Assembly (NCBI GenBank): GCA_965153455.1
Contig: OZ234493.1
Span: 434,001-498,000, forward strand
Length of the DNA: 64,000 bases
Direction of reading: 5' to 3'
Origin: Sphagnum compactum
Lineage: Eukaryota; Bryophyta; Sphagnopsida; Sphagnales
The notes under the pieces are model-generated. The model saw nothing but the letters and a program-made list of their open reading frames with translations, did no database searches and was not told where the DNA came from. Position 1 is the stretch's first letter, and each line of letters starts with the position of its first letter. The position numbers and the translations under genes are program-made. Shown here one piece after another: positions 1-11,700 of this stretch.

Positions 1-420
1 TTTCACCCCTTCGTGTTCATGGTTACCATTCAATATTGTCCATGCAACTTTTTGGGAAGGATGGTATTATTTTTGCAATTCTCTGCAGAATGAAGCTTAA
101 TGGAAGGTGCCAAGGTGGGGGCAATCCCAAAATAAAGGGCCGTAGTACCATGCGGTAGCTGAGCTCAGCCCTGCTTTTGAGGAAAATCCCCACCCCTGAA
201 CCTCACATATGCTGTACTAATATAGCAGAAGGCAATTGTTATGATAAGACCATGAGGCAATTGTTATCATGAGCCTCCATGCACATAGATCACAAGGAAA
301 TAGGATTTAGTAGGTGTAAGAGGCCCCTGTAGGGGTAAGATGCCTCTTCAAAAAGAGGAGGCATTATTCATAAGGTTAAAACACGCCTGAGATGATGGGA
401 CTATTTTAATATCAAAATGC
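1..420 (+). repeat. Dispersed non-coding repeat, copy A (3' part)
   Basis: This stretch matches, with substitutions, sequences near 16.9-17.35 kb and 28.69-29.07 kb. Shared landmarks in order are a 'tttttgggaagg' segment followed by 'tttgcaattctct', a 'ggaaggtgc' / 'ggtgggg' / 'atcccaaaa' segment, a 'tccccacccctgaacct' segment, and a block with 'gtgtaagaggcccc' and 'gaggaggcattattcataag'. No reading frame is kept. The copy starts before the window, so its upstream end is not visible. The element class is unknown; I infer only that it is a mobile or formerly mobile family. Confidence 0.6.
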
Positions 421-1256
421 AAGCATTTTTTTTTCTTTTGGATTTTTTTTCCTTTGTCTTGTTTAAAATTTTTTTTCTAATATTTATTTCAATTAATCTA
501 TTTCTTCTAATTTTCTATATTTTTATTGTCATCATTTTTTTCATTGAGCATGCATATTTTATGCCCAACATTTGGGTATTGTAGAAACCATCCAAAAAAA
601 TCAACTGACATTTTATGCTTCAAATGTGGGTATTGCAAAATCATTTTAACAAAATAAATGTTTATTTTGTGACCCTTATGCAAGTATTTCACATTGAACT
701 TTATGTTTTTGAAGTTTTTTTAATGCAATAATGCAACATTGCAATATGTTTCAAACTCGTATTTTTAAGGAAAATTTTAACAAAGTATTAATGCAATGCT
801 CACATTCAAAACATGTAAACATAATATAAACATGAGGTTACAATTGCAATAAGACAAAACTTGTATGTATTGATGCAAATATCACATTTATAAAAACTTT
901 TGTTAATTTTCAAAAAATGGAAAACATGAACTCCATGTCATTGTTTATGTTAAAAAAATCTAAGTAAGATATGCATGCTACTTTCTAACTTCAAGAAACA
1001 CCTTTCGAACCCATTTTCATTAGCCACCATGTCATGTGTTCATTAATATATTCTTGTTGTTGTAATCATCTTAATAGCATGTTGATGAGTGTAAAATTGA
1101 TAGTGATACAATTAGAGTTGAATGATATTAGTTATAAATTGGTATTTCATGATTATTCAAAGTCTGCAACAAACACATGATACACATTAATATGCAAATT
1201 TGAAAAATATAAACCAAACCCCAAAAAGTTACATGGGTATGAACATATATATCGTA
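421..1256. other. AT-rich intergenic stretch
   Basis: The sequence is T- and A-rich with homopolymer runs and only short ORFs with no recognisable domain. I see no gene, RNA gene or clear repeat in it. Confidence 0.5.
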
Positions 1257-1619
1257 CCGTCGCGCTCGTTTCACACCAATATTAATTATTTTAGGGGTAC
1301 TGTGAAAAAAAATATATATTTGAGGGGGGAAGTGCGAAATGTGAAACAAACAAAATTAATTAATTTTACGGTGTAAATGCGAAAAAGAAAAATTAATTAA
1401 TTCTACGGTGTAAATGCGAAAAGGTAAAATTAATTAATTTTACGGTGTAAATGCCAAAAGGCAAAATTAATTAATTCTACGGTGTAAATGCGAAAAGGCA
1501 GATCCATTGAAATGTGAAATGATAGACCATTGTAATTAATTATTTGTGGGTCGATGCGAAAATGAAAATCGTCCAAAATTAAATATTTTGCACCGGGTGG
1601 TGTAAAACGAGCGCGACGG
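1257..1619. mobile_element. Short inverted-repeat element (MITE) with TA target duplication
   Basis: The ends are long inverted repeats. The left end reads CCGTCGCGCTCGTTTCACAC and the right end reads, as reverse complement, CCGTCGCGCTCGTTTTACAC, one mismatch in 20. Each end abuts a TA (1255-1256 and 1620-1621), as expected for a TA-specific cut-and-paste transposon such as Tc1/mariner-Stowaway. The 363-bp body has no transposase and is filled largely by a 37-bp tandem array. The CG-rich tips stand out against an AT-rich background. Superfamily assignment rests only on the TA and TIR structure. Confidence 0.7.
1350..1500. repeat. 37-bp tandem array inside the MITE, four copies
   Basis: The marker 'acggtgtaaatgc' recurs at 1368, 1405, 1442 and 1479, exactly 37 bp apart. 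The units also share an 'aaaattaattaatt' block. The array lies wholly between the inverted ends of the element. Confidence 0.85.
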
Positions 1620-1621
1620 TA

Positions 1622-3490
1622 CGGTAATCTATTGGATTTTTTTAAAAAAAAAGTTGGAAAAATAATTGAAAGTAAGAAATTTAAAAATTTTAAAAACAAA
1701 CTTCATGTTTTGGAATTTTGAAGACCAAAAATAATGGAAAACAGGGGGAAAACAAAAAAAAAAAATTAGGACAAACATAGTAAAAGAAAATAAATTCTTT
1801 TAGCATTTAAAAATAGAAAAAATGGGAAAATAAGGTGAAAAAACCCAAAAAATCTTCTTATTTTTTAAAGAAACCAAAACAAGGAAAACAAAGCAATGAA
1901 AAGGAAAAAAAAATAGAATTCTTCTTCTTGAATTAACAATAACAAGTAAAAAATCCTTCAAGTAAAAACAAAGAAAAGGAAAAAAATAAAAGAATCTTCT
2001 AGAATTAGAACTAAAACTAATTTTTTTTAAAAAACGAGTTTGTCTTCTATTTTTTTATTTCCATTTCCTTCTTTTTTATTATTTTGTCTTTTTCTCTCTT
2101 TTTTTCTTACTTTTTTTTGTTGCTTCTACTTTCAAACCAAAACAAAAAAAAGACAACGAAAAGGATAAAGGCATACCTTGCGTGATGTGTATAACTAAAT
2201 GATGATGCAACAACAAATGGCAACAAGTGCAACAATGTGATAAAAAAAAAAAAAATGTTTGAAAAGAGAGAAGGAAAACAAAAAAAGGAGGAAATGATGA
2301 AAAAGTTGTAACAGTAGAGGAAAGCAAAGAAATAAAAGATGAAAAAAAACTAAAATAGTAATAAAAATGAAAAAGAAAATAATAAAAAGAAAAATCTATA
2401 GCACAAACAAAAGAGAAAAAATAAAAATAATAATAGTTATAACATTTTTAAAAAAAGAACAAATGATGAAGAAAAAGCTACTGCGACACGAAAAGAGAAG
2501 ACGAAAGAAAAAACGAAAGAGAAGACGAAGAAATAGGAGGGAAAAACAGGGAATTTGTTTTTGAAATCTCAGTGAAGACTGAGCCAATGAAAAGAATAAA
2601 AAATCCACTTCAATGTTTGGTTTAGGTTAAATGGTTTGGGTTCATCCCAAAACGGTCAAAACAGTCTCATCCACAACTGGTGCATTGGTGGGTGCTGGTT
2701 CACTCAGGCCACAATGCAACAGGGCATTACACCTGGACCTTGGGCTTTTACTTCGATGCACAGGGTGTGCATTGCCCTGGTGCCACGGTACACTTGCGTA
2801 ATGACGGGTGTTAGTATGATAGGGCCTCCGAGCACAATGCCTAAAATTTAAAAATGCATTTTCTTATTGTACTGGGAACACTGCGTGACTGCCATGAGGT
2901 TATTATTACATGTAGGATCATGGCATTCCCGAAATAAATGGTCCCTTGGTGGAGGGGCAATTATTTAGGGGCAAAACGGGCATGTATCATGAATGCCCCA
3001 CTCCCAGTACATTTCCTGGCATAAAAACCTAGTACTTGGTTCTTAGTTTGGTTTTAGAACCTAGAAAAAAATTGCAACAATTCCAATTCAGGGTCCATAA
3101 CCTCCTGTTCTAATTAACCTTTGGTTCCGGATCCTATATCCATAACATGAAGACCAACAATTTGGAAATACTCAAACTTTTATTCCGTGAAGAATAGAAT
3201 TATTACAAATGTTTGAAGATTTCAAACAAATCAAAATAAGGCTCATTCTAAATTCTAAACTACACTACATGTTCCAAGTTGCTGAATCCAAAACAAGAAA
3301 AAGCCAGTGGAAAAATTAAAAAATTAATTCCAAGAGAAAAATATTGTTACAAAAGCTTTGAAAGCTTCAATCTTCAAACCAATGCAAACTACAAACTAGC
3401 CTATTGTAAACTCTAATTTACTCCAAATATTTCAAGGATTAGAACTTTTTTTTCATTGCCATTTGGTATCATGTTTAGGGCTTCATCTAA
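1622..3490. other. A-rich low-complexity and intergenic DNA
   Basis: The first part is purine-rich on the plus strand, strongest at about 2330-2560, so the ORFs there are runs of Lys/Arg on plus and Phe/Leu/Ser on minus, which are composition artefacts. From about 2640 to 3490 composition is more mixed, but I see no domain, splice-supported exon or RNA gene. Confidence 0.5.
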
Positions 3491-3499
3491 TAATAACAC

Positions 3500-3965
3500 C
3501 AAATTGAGTAGTGGCCTTGGCAACCTTGACCACAACAACCCCAAAACAACCCTGAAATAGCCCTAATATTTTCTTCACCCAAACCTAAATTCTATAACCC
3601 AAAACCTACTCAAATAGCCCCAAATCTGCCCTAGTATTTCCTTCACAAAAATCTAAATTCTACAACCCAAAACCCATTCAATCAACCCCAAATCTGCCCT
3701 AGTCTGTCCTTCACCCAAAACCTAAATTCTACAACCAAAAACCCACTTAAACAACCCTAAAACAACCCCAAATTTGCCCTAGTCTATCCTTCACTTGAAA
3801 TCTTAATTCTACAATCCAAAACCCTTCGAACAACACCAACTTTGCCCTAATATTTCTTCCTAACCCAAAACCCTAATACTAACCACCAATACCCCTTCAA
3901 ACAACCCCCCAGTTTACCCTAGTCTTCCCTTCACCCAAAACCTTAAATTTTCACTTGTGCACCCC
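3500..3965. repeat. Imperfect minisatellite, about 68-80 bp unit, six or so copies
   Basis: A unit containing 'ccctagt', 'ccttcaccc', 'aaacctaaattctacaac' and 'cccaaaaccc' recurs. The 'ttcac' marker lies at about 3574, 3642, 3710, 3790 and 3930, with a degenerate unit between the last two. The strand is C- and A-rich with many CCCTA and ACCCTAA pieces, but no run of perfect telomere repeats. Confidence 0.7.
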
Positions 3966-4247
3966 AATACAACCATGTCAAATCAAGGTTACAAGCTAAC
4001 CCTAATTCAATAAGGTGTAACAAAGGTAGAAACCCTAAACATGGTGCTTAACAAATAATTTGGTTACATAATCTTCAAGGGTCAGGGTTTTTAGTTTCTA
4101 GAAGCAACTTCAATCCATGGTCGTTTTAATGTTGCTCCAGGGTCTGGGAGAAAAAAACACAAGAAATTGAATTCAAACTTTTTTAAAAAACTATCTAATG
4201 AACAAAAAGAAAATTGACATGATTCCAAAACCCAAAAAAAATCATTC

Positions 4248-6310
4248 TTATCTATTGCCATTTTCTTTGATGTCTAGAAGACCAACTTGATTAAAAAAAC
4301 CTTCATTTTCTTCCAGAAGGGCCTCCTCCATGTCCATGAATTGTGTCATGGACATCAAGCCTTCAACACAAGCATCATTCGGCCGATTCTTGTAGATGTT
4401 ATAAAGCAACTCAGGATTCTCTATGCCCAATCAAGAGCATTGAAGGTTGGTGCATATACCTACCACATTAAAAACTCTTTCCACTTCAATCTACAAGCCC
4501 ACAATTCTGAGAATTTGTCAAGCCACAGACCAAACGTATGAGAATTGTACTTCATGCACTCTCCACCATTCTAGTGGATTTTTGGCCTCCTCCTTGGTAA
4601 TTTTCTTGAACTTGAAATGGTTCAACTATTTTTTCATTACTAATGATTTTGATGTCATTTCTTCATTAGTTTCCATAAGATCATAAAGACTTGTGCGTTC
4701 AACACTACAAGATGTAGAGCTAAAAGCTCCTACACCTACATCACTTGGGTTTAGAAAGTTGTATGTAGAAACAAGAAGTGGAAGCAAAACATGATGATCA
4801 TACTCATTAGCAATTTGCAATGTTCTTTCCTTATCAACAAATTGAATAACTAGCCCCAAACCCTTGTAACGGGCGTTTAACATCATACACAACATGTTAT
4901 GGGCTTGATTCTTTTGAAAAGAAAGCATAAAGACAAAAATGGGTTTAGGACTTGTATCATTTGTTTCTACATGTTTGGTTGAAAGATATGGAGTCCCCCA
5001 TCAAAATATTGGGTTTCATTAAAATTAGGTTTAAAACCATTAGCTTGAAACTGAGATACAAGTGATATGGTAGTAGCTAGGGCATCCGGAAGCAACTAGT
5101 ATCCTCGTCTTTGGTTTAGCAAGCATCGTTGAACTACGGGGCCCAAAGTATGAGCAACAACTTGGGCTATTGCCCAAACTTGGGGACTAGGCACATGACC
5201 TTGTAAAGCCAATGATTGTTGACTTCCGTAGCAAAGAGTAATCACGTGCTTATACTCAAAAGTCTTTTGGAATATGACAACGCTTGAAGCAAAGTGAGTT
5301 TTCATAGGAGTCTATGTGGAGGCACCCCCACCAACTCATAGGCCTTGTGCCATTCTTGCCATCCTTTGCCACTTTTCTTGGTCCAAGTAATGGTTTTATG
5401 TAAAATTGATTATGCTTCTTTAATTGAAACAAATGGCAAGCCAACACATACCTTAAAGTCGTTTATTGCATACTCACAACACTTTGACATTACATGACCC
5501 CAATAAGAACCTACAAAAGGTATCAATAATCCCAAAACTTCACAAGACACAATAAATGTTAATGTGGAAGTCATGGTGGCAAGATTGTTCCCTTCATCTT
5601 TGACATATGCAAGAACACAAGTATTAAGCCTGCGTATTGCAAGCACATCATTCACTTGCATTGCCATGGCATTTTTTTGATGTGTCTATAGTTTCAAAAA
5701 ATCTGATAGTCACATCACAAGGCTCCCACTTGTCATTCAAGAAATGAACAATAAGAACAAATGTATCAACACCTCCCTTTGACATCTAAAGATCAAAAGA
5801 TATGGTGCATCTATTACATGATTGAAAGGTTGGAGAAACAAACCTTTCCTTTGTCCATTTGGTAATCATATGTAAAATATTATTTTAAAACTTTTGCCTT
5901 GATGGGAAAGTCAATTGAACATTATGCCTTAAAATTAATCTCCTAAAAAAAAGAGCTTCAACAAATGACAAAGGCACAAGTTCCTTTAATGCAATGAACA
6001 ACACAAAATCTTTTTCAAATTGTTTTTGATGAGGATCATTTTTGCTATAAGGAACAAAATTACTAAAAAAGGTAAAAATGGTGCTAAGAGTTGGGCCAAA
6101 CCTTTTTTTTGCTAGATTTCTTTCTCCTTCAAACCCATCTTTTTGTCGTTTAGTGCACTCATTCCAAAGCTGTCGATGAACCCCTTGCAAATGTTTTCGC
6201 AATGTAGAAATCCCATTTGTAGATCCATAGCTAATCAAATCCTTTTTTTGGCCTGTAGGTGGAGCATGAGGGCAACACACAACACATTTTAGTTGCTCAA
6301 CTTTTATAGG
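4248..6310 (-). pseudogene. Decayed hAT-family transposase with BED zinc finger
   Basis: Reading minus from 6310 down, an N-terminal BED-type finger is visible: a CVVC pair at about 6290, then a ST.G.STLRKHL..VH segment with the paired histidines at about 6180. Next come a segment ending in an LTFPSRQKF-like block (about 5890), a LAYVKDEGNNLATMTSTLT block (about 5570-5620), and a CYGSQQSLALQ..VPSPQVWAIAQ block (about 5150-5240). A LNARYKGLGLV..F block follows (about 4840-4890), then the hAT C-terminal dimerisation region with VEWW-like, FSYVWSVA, QILRIVG and E.ERVFN..GICTN pieces (about 4430-4590). The pieces lie in different frames and carry several in-frame stops, three within the dimerisation domain alone, so no functional protein is expected. 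Terminal inverted repeats were not found. The family call is firm; the boundaries are approximate. Confidence 0.8.
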
Positions 6311-6599
6311 TGAACTTGAACTTGAACTTACTTCTAGTGAAGGAGAGTTTAACTATGCATAAAATGCCCAAGTTGTGGCTATTCAACTTTTGGGTTTCCA
6401 ATAATCTCAATTATTTGCAAACAAGGCCCATAATTCTGAACAACTTGTGTTTGTAAAATTAAACATGTGATGTTGATGTTGAGGGCAAATTAGAAATAGA
6501 AGCACAAAACTCCATTGTTAGTGGAGCCTCTATTGGAAAAATGATTTCTTTGTCAAAATCCATGATCCTGTCATTGAAGCAACACATGAAATGCAACCA

Positions 6600-7230
6600 T
6601 GAAAAAAAAAAAGCAGAACCACAAGGAGCAGAAACAAACAAAAACAAGTAGAACTTGACCATAAGGAGCAGAAACAAACAAAGACAACTAGAGCTTGACC
6701 ATAAGTCGCAATAAAATGCGACCACAAGGAGTAGTGACAAAGTGCAACCACGAAGGGCATCAACAAAACACGACCCAAAAAAGTAATAAAGTGAAACCAA
6801 GAGTAGCAACAGAACACAACCATAAGGAACAACATAATGCGATCACGAGCAACAATAAAATGCGACCACAAGGAGCAACAATAGAGCATGACCATGAGCA
6901 ACAATAGAGCACGACCATAAGGAGCAACAAAGTTCAACCACGGGCAACTATAGAATGTGACCACAAGGAGTAATAGAGCTCGATCATGAACAACAATAAA
7001 GCGTGACCACAAGCAACAACAAAGTGTGACCATGAGGAACACTAGAAACTTGAACACAACATGATTAGAAGAGCAGGAGAGACCTATAAAGCACAACCAC
7101 GAGGAACAACATAGTGCGACCACGAAAAATAACAAAAAGTAGTAGAACATGACCACAAGGAGCAACAGAGTAGTAGAGCACGACCACAAGGAGCAATAGA
7201 ACAACAAAGAAGAATGAGAGCATGAAGAAC
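6600..7230. repeat. 23-bp minisatellite (GACCACAAGGAGCAACAAwrg type)
   Basis: Between about 6860 and 7050, successive units begin 'gaccac', 'gaccat' or variants and are 23 bp long, with one of 26 bp. The pattern continues more loosely on both sides. 23 is not a multiple of 3, so reading frames cycle; stops are rare on the minus strand, giving long Cys/Trp/Leu/Ser-rich ORFs that are artefacts of the array. A short related patch lies at about 10725-10790. Confidence 0.75.
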
Positions 7231-8500
7231 TATGAGCCATACCAACATAGTCGTGTCCGGTAGTCTCAATTTTTAAGAGTTGCATCAGGGATATTCGAAT
7301 GTGGTAAGGTTATTAGGGGTTTTTAACAACTTCATGTTGGAATAGGGGATGATGAATGCCCATGGTTCTATGGGGGGGTTGTTTTCTTTTCTGAAATATG
7401 ATATTGGTGAATAAGGTGTTGGGTTAGTTTTTTTCTTCAACAAAAAGCTGGTAAACCATAATTTTAAAACCTCAGTGGCGTAATTAGGGGTGAGAAATCT
7501 TTAGAGGGTGGGGGGTGGAAGTAGACACCAAAATTCATGGTGTGCAACAAAACTTTGGTCTTGTTCTGGTATTTAGTGAGTAGCAAGGATGTTTGAGATT
7601 CATGAAGCAGGTGAGGGGGTGTCAATGAAAGGTCTAATAGAGTTAAAACAATCTTCAAACCTTATAAGCATAAAATTAATTCGAAACAACTTAACGATTA
7701 AATAAACAGGGGGATAGGGTGGCAATGGCAACATGAGTTTCATAATGAATGAAACATTTATTTAAATTATGGATAAGCTCAACGAGGAGTTGCAATTACA
7801 TGTTGAGTCCTTGGCTATACCACAATGATAGTTCATAACTGTAGGAAATCTAGGATGCGTCGAATGGTGCAAATTAAGTAATCCGCCTTGCTATTAGGAG
7901 GTAGTTGGCGAATCAGATCGCGCAATTAATGATAGTGTCCAACACCAGAAATTGAAGACCATGTGAAGATGGAGGTGTCTTTAGTTTCATAACAACCTTC
8001 ATAGACGGTTTCAGGTTCATCACCAAAAGCGGGGTCAACTTGCAACAAAATCACCAGGGTGCGAGAGTTTGGATAAATGCAATAATACCAACCTCAAGGG
8101 GGATCGACTACAAGACGAGCGCGCACCTTTTGCGGTTCGGGGTTTTCATCACGAAGATGCTGCGTCAATGTCAAATCTAAAAATGACTCCGGAGCCGGTT
8201 CTTCATTCAATTGTGTAGCTTGAGGTTCATAAGATGTGACCATGCGCGACACCATAATTTCAAGGAAAAGAGAAGAGATCTTTAATCAAAATCAAATCAA
8301 CAACGAATGTGTGGAAAACTTGTGACATCGAAATGTGTGGTCGTAATTTATAGGTCCAAGAAAAAAATGGAAATGTGTAAGTAACAGCCTAGAACCATGG
8401 TAAAGTAAAAGCTTAAGATCATAGGAAAAAATGAAGGTTGAAGTAAAATTTGTTGGGGGGAAAGTGAAAAGAGATGAAGATGTGCTTCTCCTTCTCCTTT
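7231..8500. other. Intergenic, no gene seen
   Basis: Mixed-composition DNA with short ORFs that match no family I recognise. No splice-supported gene or clear repeat is visible. Confidence 0.4.
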
Positions 8501-8504
8501 CTTG

Positions 8505-8666
8505 GGCCACCAAACATTCAAACCTTCCATCGGCCACAAAGCATTGAAACCTTTCAAGGGCCACCAAGCAATGGAACCTTCCATGGGCCACCAAGCAATG
8601 GAACCTTCCATGGGCCACTAAGCATTGGAACCTTCAATTGGCCACCAAGTTGGGATTTTCCTTCAC
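8505..8666. repeat. 27-bp tandem array, six copies
   Basis: The word 'ggccac' recurs at 8505, 8532, 8559, 8586, 8613 and 8640, exactly 27 bp apart, with a shared body of 'ggccaccaagcaatggaac' and 'cttccatg'. The period is a multiple of three, so short nine-residue peptide repeats appear in open frames on both strands. I regard these as shadows because no gene structure surrounds them. Confidence 0.9.
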
Positions 8667-8856
8667 CTCCTTCTTTCTCTTTCTCTTCAAAGGGGCGAAT
8701 TCGGATCCTTTGGAACTTTTTTTTTTCCAAAGGATAATTTTTGATTCAAATCTTGAGAATATTTGTTCTCACAACCTTTTTGAGTAGGAAAAAAATGATT
8801 AGGTTTAGTAGATGGTGGAAAGAAGGAGAGTAGAATGGACATTTGAAGTAGTTTTG

Positions 8857-9676
8857 TGACGTGCTCCTTGGTCCCGGGGTGAACCCACTTGAGGGTTCAC
8901 CAATGTGAAGTTGCGGAAAGTGGGGACCGAAGGACACGCTCCTGACTTCCAACTCTAGAAAGGGGTAGAGGGTCGAGTTGGAAGCCCCGGGATTAGACTA
9001 GGAAGATGGACTAGTAGATCAAGCACGAATCTGCATCCAAAACCAACCACAAATGGGTTAGTTCACCTTCGGGAACACCCTTGGGTGTTGGGACAAGCCA
9101 CGGGCAATTTGGACTACTTGACTCACCACGGCCCGGACTTGGGGGAAGCCACCACCTTCCCCCTTATAGTTATCTCTGCAGCTCACCACGGAGGCTATAT
9201 CCAAATGGCACATTTTGTTGGGACTCCCGAAATGGAGTCCCGAAATTGTCCCTGCGGGACTCCTGGGACTTTGAACGGTCATAACTCCCGATTCCGAAGT
9301 CCGATCGCAATGAGGTTTAAACCAAAGTTGTAGCCCTCGTCGAGATCTTTCCAACGCCATGTCGCACTCCCTAAGGCGACGTCGGGAAAGGGTCGATTCC
9401 CGACTTTTAGTGGTCGGGAGTCAAACTGCAAGTTTGACTCCCGGCCCTTCTTTTGCCCATAACTTGGGCTGCAGATGTCCAAATGGCCAATGCGAGGCCA
9501 TTTTCGATATCTACGTTTCAAGACCTTTCCAATGACACCAAGAACACCTCAATGCGAGGTGTTTTGCCCCTTGCTGTTGAGCTCTAAACATTCGGGAGTC
9601 CCGGAGGACTCCAAACCTCCAACTTTTCCAAGTGTTGGGCTTCACCCCCACACTTGGACAAAGTGGGGTTGCGACA
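8857..9676. mobile_element. Solo LTR of a retrotransposon, 820 bp, with TTTTG target duplication
   Basis: A GC-rich block with sharp edges begins TGACGTGCTCC and ends GTTGCGACA, so it has the canonical TG...CA ends of a long terminal repeat. It is flanked by the same 5-bp word, TTTTG, at 8852-8856 and 9677-9681, as expected of an integrase-made target duplication. There is no gag-pol sequence and no second LTR in the window, so this is a solo LTR left by recombination between two LTRs. Internal short inverted repeats are present, for example a GTGAACCC...GGGTTCAC hairpin at about 8878-8900. ORFs inside are not credible genes. Copia or Gypsy origin cannot be told. Confidence 0.72.
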
Positions 9677-9740
9677 TTTTGAAAGAATGGAAATGAGTAG
9701 GCATAGTGTTGGGAGTTTAAAATCTTAGAGAAATTTCACA

Positions 9741-10300
9741 AACCCTCTCAGGTTTAGTAGCATAACTTTTTGCTAGTTTAGTTGTAGAGTTTAGGATTTG
9801 AAGGAAGGTGCGCCTTGTAGTTAGCTTTCTAATGAACTAAGGCAAGCCAGATTTGAATAACGTATGTGTTAGGAATAATATTTCAAGTGATTAGTGGTCT
9901 GCAGCCAAGTTGAACTCTCTACCTTCATAAAACCCTCTCGGGTTTGGTAGCATAACTTCTTGCTGATTTAGCTGCAGAGCTTAGGATTTGGTAAGAAGGT
10001 GCACCTTGTAGTTATTTTTGTAACAAACTAATGCAAGCCAAATTTGAATAATGTATGTGTTAGGAATAATATTTCCAGTGACTAGTGGTCTGCAGTTAAG
10101 TTGAACTTTTACCTTCGTAAAACCCTCTCGGGTTTGGTAGCATAACTTCTTGCTGGTTGAGCTATAGAGCTTAAGATTTGGTAAGAAGGTGCGCCTTGTA
10201 GTTAGTTTTTTAATGAGCCTTAGCAAACTAGATTTGGATAATGTATGTGATAGGAATAATATTTTAAGTGATTGGAGGTCTACTGCCAAGTTGAACATGG
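9741..10300. repeat. 190-bp tandem repeat, three copies
   Basis: The phrase 'aaccctctc.ggttt.gtagcataactt' starts units at 9741, 9931 and 10121, exactly 190 bp apart. Each unit also carries 'aaggtgcgccttgtagtta' and 'gaataatattt..agtgatta', and ends near 'agttgaact'. The array starts about 65 bp after the solo LTR. Divergence between copies is moderate. No coding potential is evident. Confidence 0.88.
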
Positions 10301-11395
10301 AGTTGAAGCCTTAAAAATTAGTTTAAATGAAAAACAATTTGACATAAAATTCTAAGATTCGGAGTGTTTGGGCTTTGAAAAATATATCTGTCAATCCTAA
10401 ATCTAAATGATGCATAGGAAGCAAGTTACTTGGTTTCAACTACAATCGCAATCTAACATCTAGAAATACACTTGCACTTTTCTTTCACCAGTAGCATATG
10501 TATTTTAAAGTATAATCGCCTCATAGAACCGGGAGTAGAGGGACAGAAAGTCGCCTCACCTGAACATACCATCAGGAATGAAGACCATTGTCGCATTGTC
10601 GCATTGTCATGTGAAACCTACCATTACCATCACCAAGCTTGCCACTACCAAGCTCGCCATCTCCATTGCCACAAATTTGCAAACAATAGAAGGAAAAAAA
10701 ATCAGCTCAAGTTTTGCCACGAGTAGCAACAGAGCATGACCATGAGGAGTAGCAGGGAATAGAGTGTGACCACAAGCAATAATAGAGACGTTTGACAGCA
10801 TGAGCAATGGCAAGGATGTGATTGAATCCACAACTAACCTTTTTTTCTGCGAGCTTCCTCGCGAGCTTTTCCTAATAAGTTTCAATGCTTGAGTTTTTTC
10901 AAACCTTGGACACACAACATTAAAGAAAAAAATCCCTTTGGAGCTTTGATGCTTAACTTCTCTTGAACACACAACACAAAAAAAACCCTCTTGAGCTTCT
11001 CTGTTGAGCTTGAATGCCTGAGAAAAAAAGTCTTGCAAGCTTGAGTTTACTCGCTTGACAAAAATCAAAAGAAGCGGGAATGAAGCGAAATGAGAACCAA
11101 AACTCCAAAATCAGTGGATGCCCTAACCTAACCCTAAATTAAAAACCAGACTGAATTTTTAGAAAAAATCCAGTCCAGTTCCAGTTTTCTTCCCACTTGG
11201 AATTGACCCCCCGGTCAGGTTCCAGTTCTAGGTCAAACCGACCCTCCGATTCCCTCCTCGTTCCATACTCAACCCCATGCCTTGCCGGTTCCACTGGTTC
11301 TAAAATCCAGATCTGGTTCCAGTTAGGTTATTTGGAACCGACACCAGAACTGCTGGTTCCTACCCGCCCATGCGGGTACCCGGCCAACACTGGTA
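10301..11395. other. Intergenic, with a small minisatellite patch
   Basis: A patch at about 10725-10790 resembles the 23-bp array at 6.6-7.2 kb. The 11150-11390 stretch is rich in 'ggttcc' and 'ccagtt' words, which looks like a degenerate repeat. No gene is supported. Confidence 0.4.
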
Positions 11396-11700
11396 ATCAC
11401 CCACTGCAAATTGGTTTCCAAAAATCAGTTTAGAGAATGCAGGGCCACTAGAGAACACCATGGCGTTGCATGCAGCCATAATAGAATGCAAGTATAGCTT
11501 CTCAAGCACAGTCTGGAGGACGAGATATGAAACTTTGTAGGCGCGAAAGTGGATTGTAGGCTGCAAGCTGTGCTTGTGTTCAGGAACTGATGAGGGAACG
11601 AGAGCAGTAAGCGAGGAAAGGGTTGAGAGAGTGAGAGTTTGGAAATGATGGACGAATGGGAAAGGAGTGCTTATATAAACAGCAAACGCCGCAAGACAAA
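11396..11700 (-). pseudogene. Truncated At4g22030-like paralogue: promoter plus N-terminus only
   Basis: Minus-strand sequence starting at the ATG at 11479 encodes MAACNAM followed by a divergent stretch and GNQFAVGD. This matches the start (MAACNAL...GNQFAVGD) of the intact gene at 26.2-27.6 kb. Similarity stops abruptly at about 11396 and the rest of the protein is absent. Upstream, 11480-11690 resembles the intact gene's leader and promoter, including purine-rich 'gagagcagt.ag' segments (as read on plus) and a TATA box with the same context (tatataaacagcaa here, tttataaacagcaa there, as read on plus). This is a broken duplicate, not a short gene. Confidence 0.75.

Noticed and set aside
2367-2608. 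Lys/Arg-rich plus ORF and Phe/Leu-rich minus ORF
   Set aside because: Composition artefact of a purine-rich tract.
3500-3965. Possible interstitial telomere repeat (many CCCTA words)
   Set aside because: The repeats are 68-80 bp minisatellite units; no run of perfect 7-bp telomere units is present.
6530-7285. 251-codon minus ORF rich in Cys, Trp, Leu and Ser
   Set aside because: It follows the 23-bp minisatellite and has no conserved domain.
8292-8618. Minus ORFs with repeated 'MAHGRFHCLV'-like peptides
   Set aside because: These are a product of the 27-bp array; there is no gene structure around it.
9058-9521. Several 67-100-codon ORFs in the GC-rich block
   Set aside because: They lie inside the solo LTR and show no domain.
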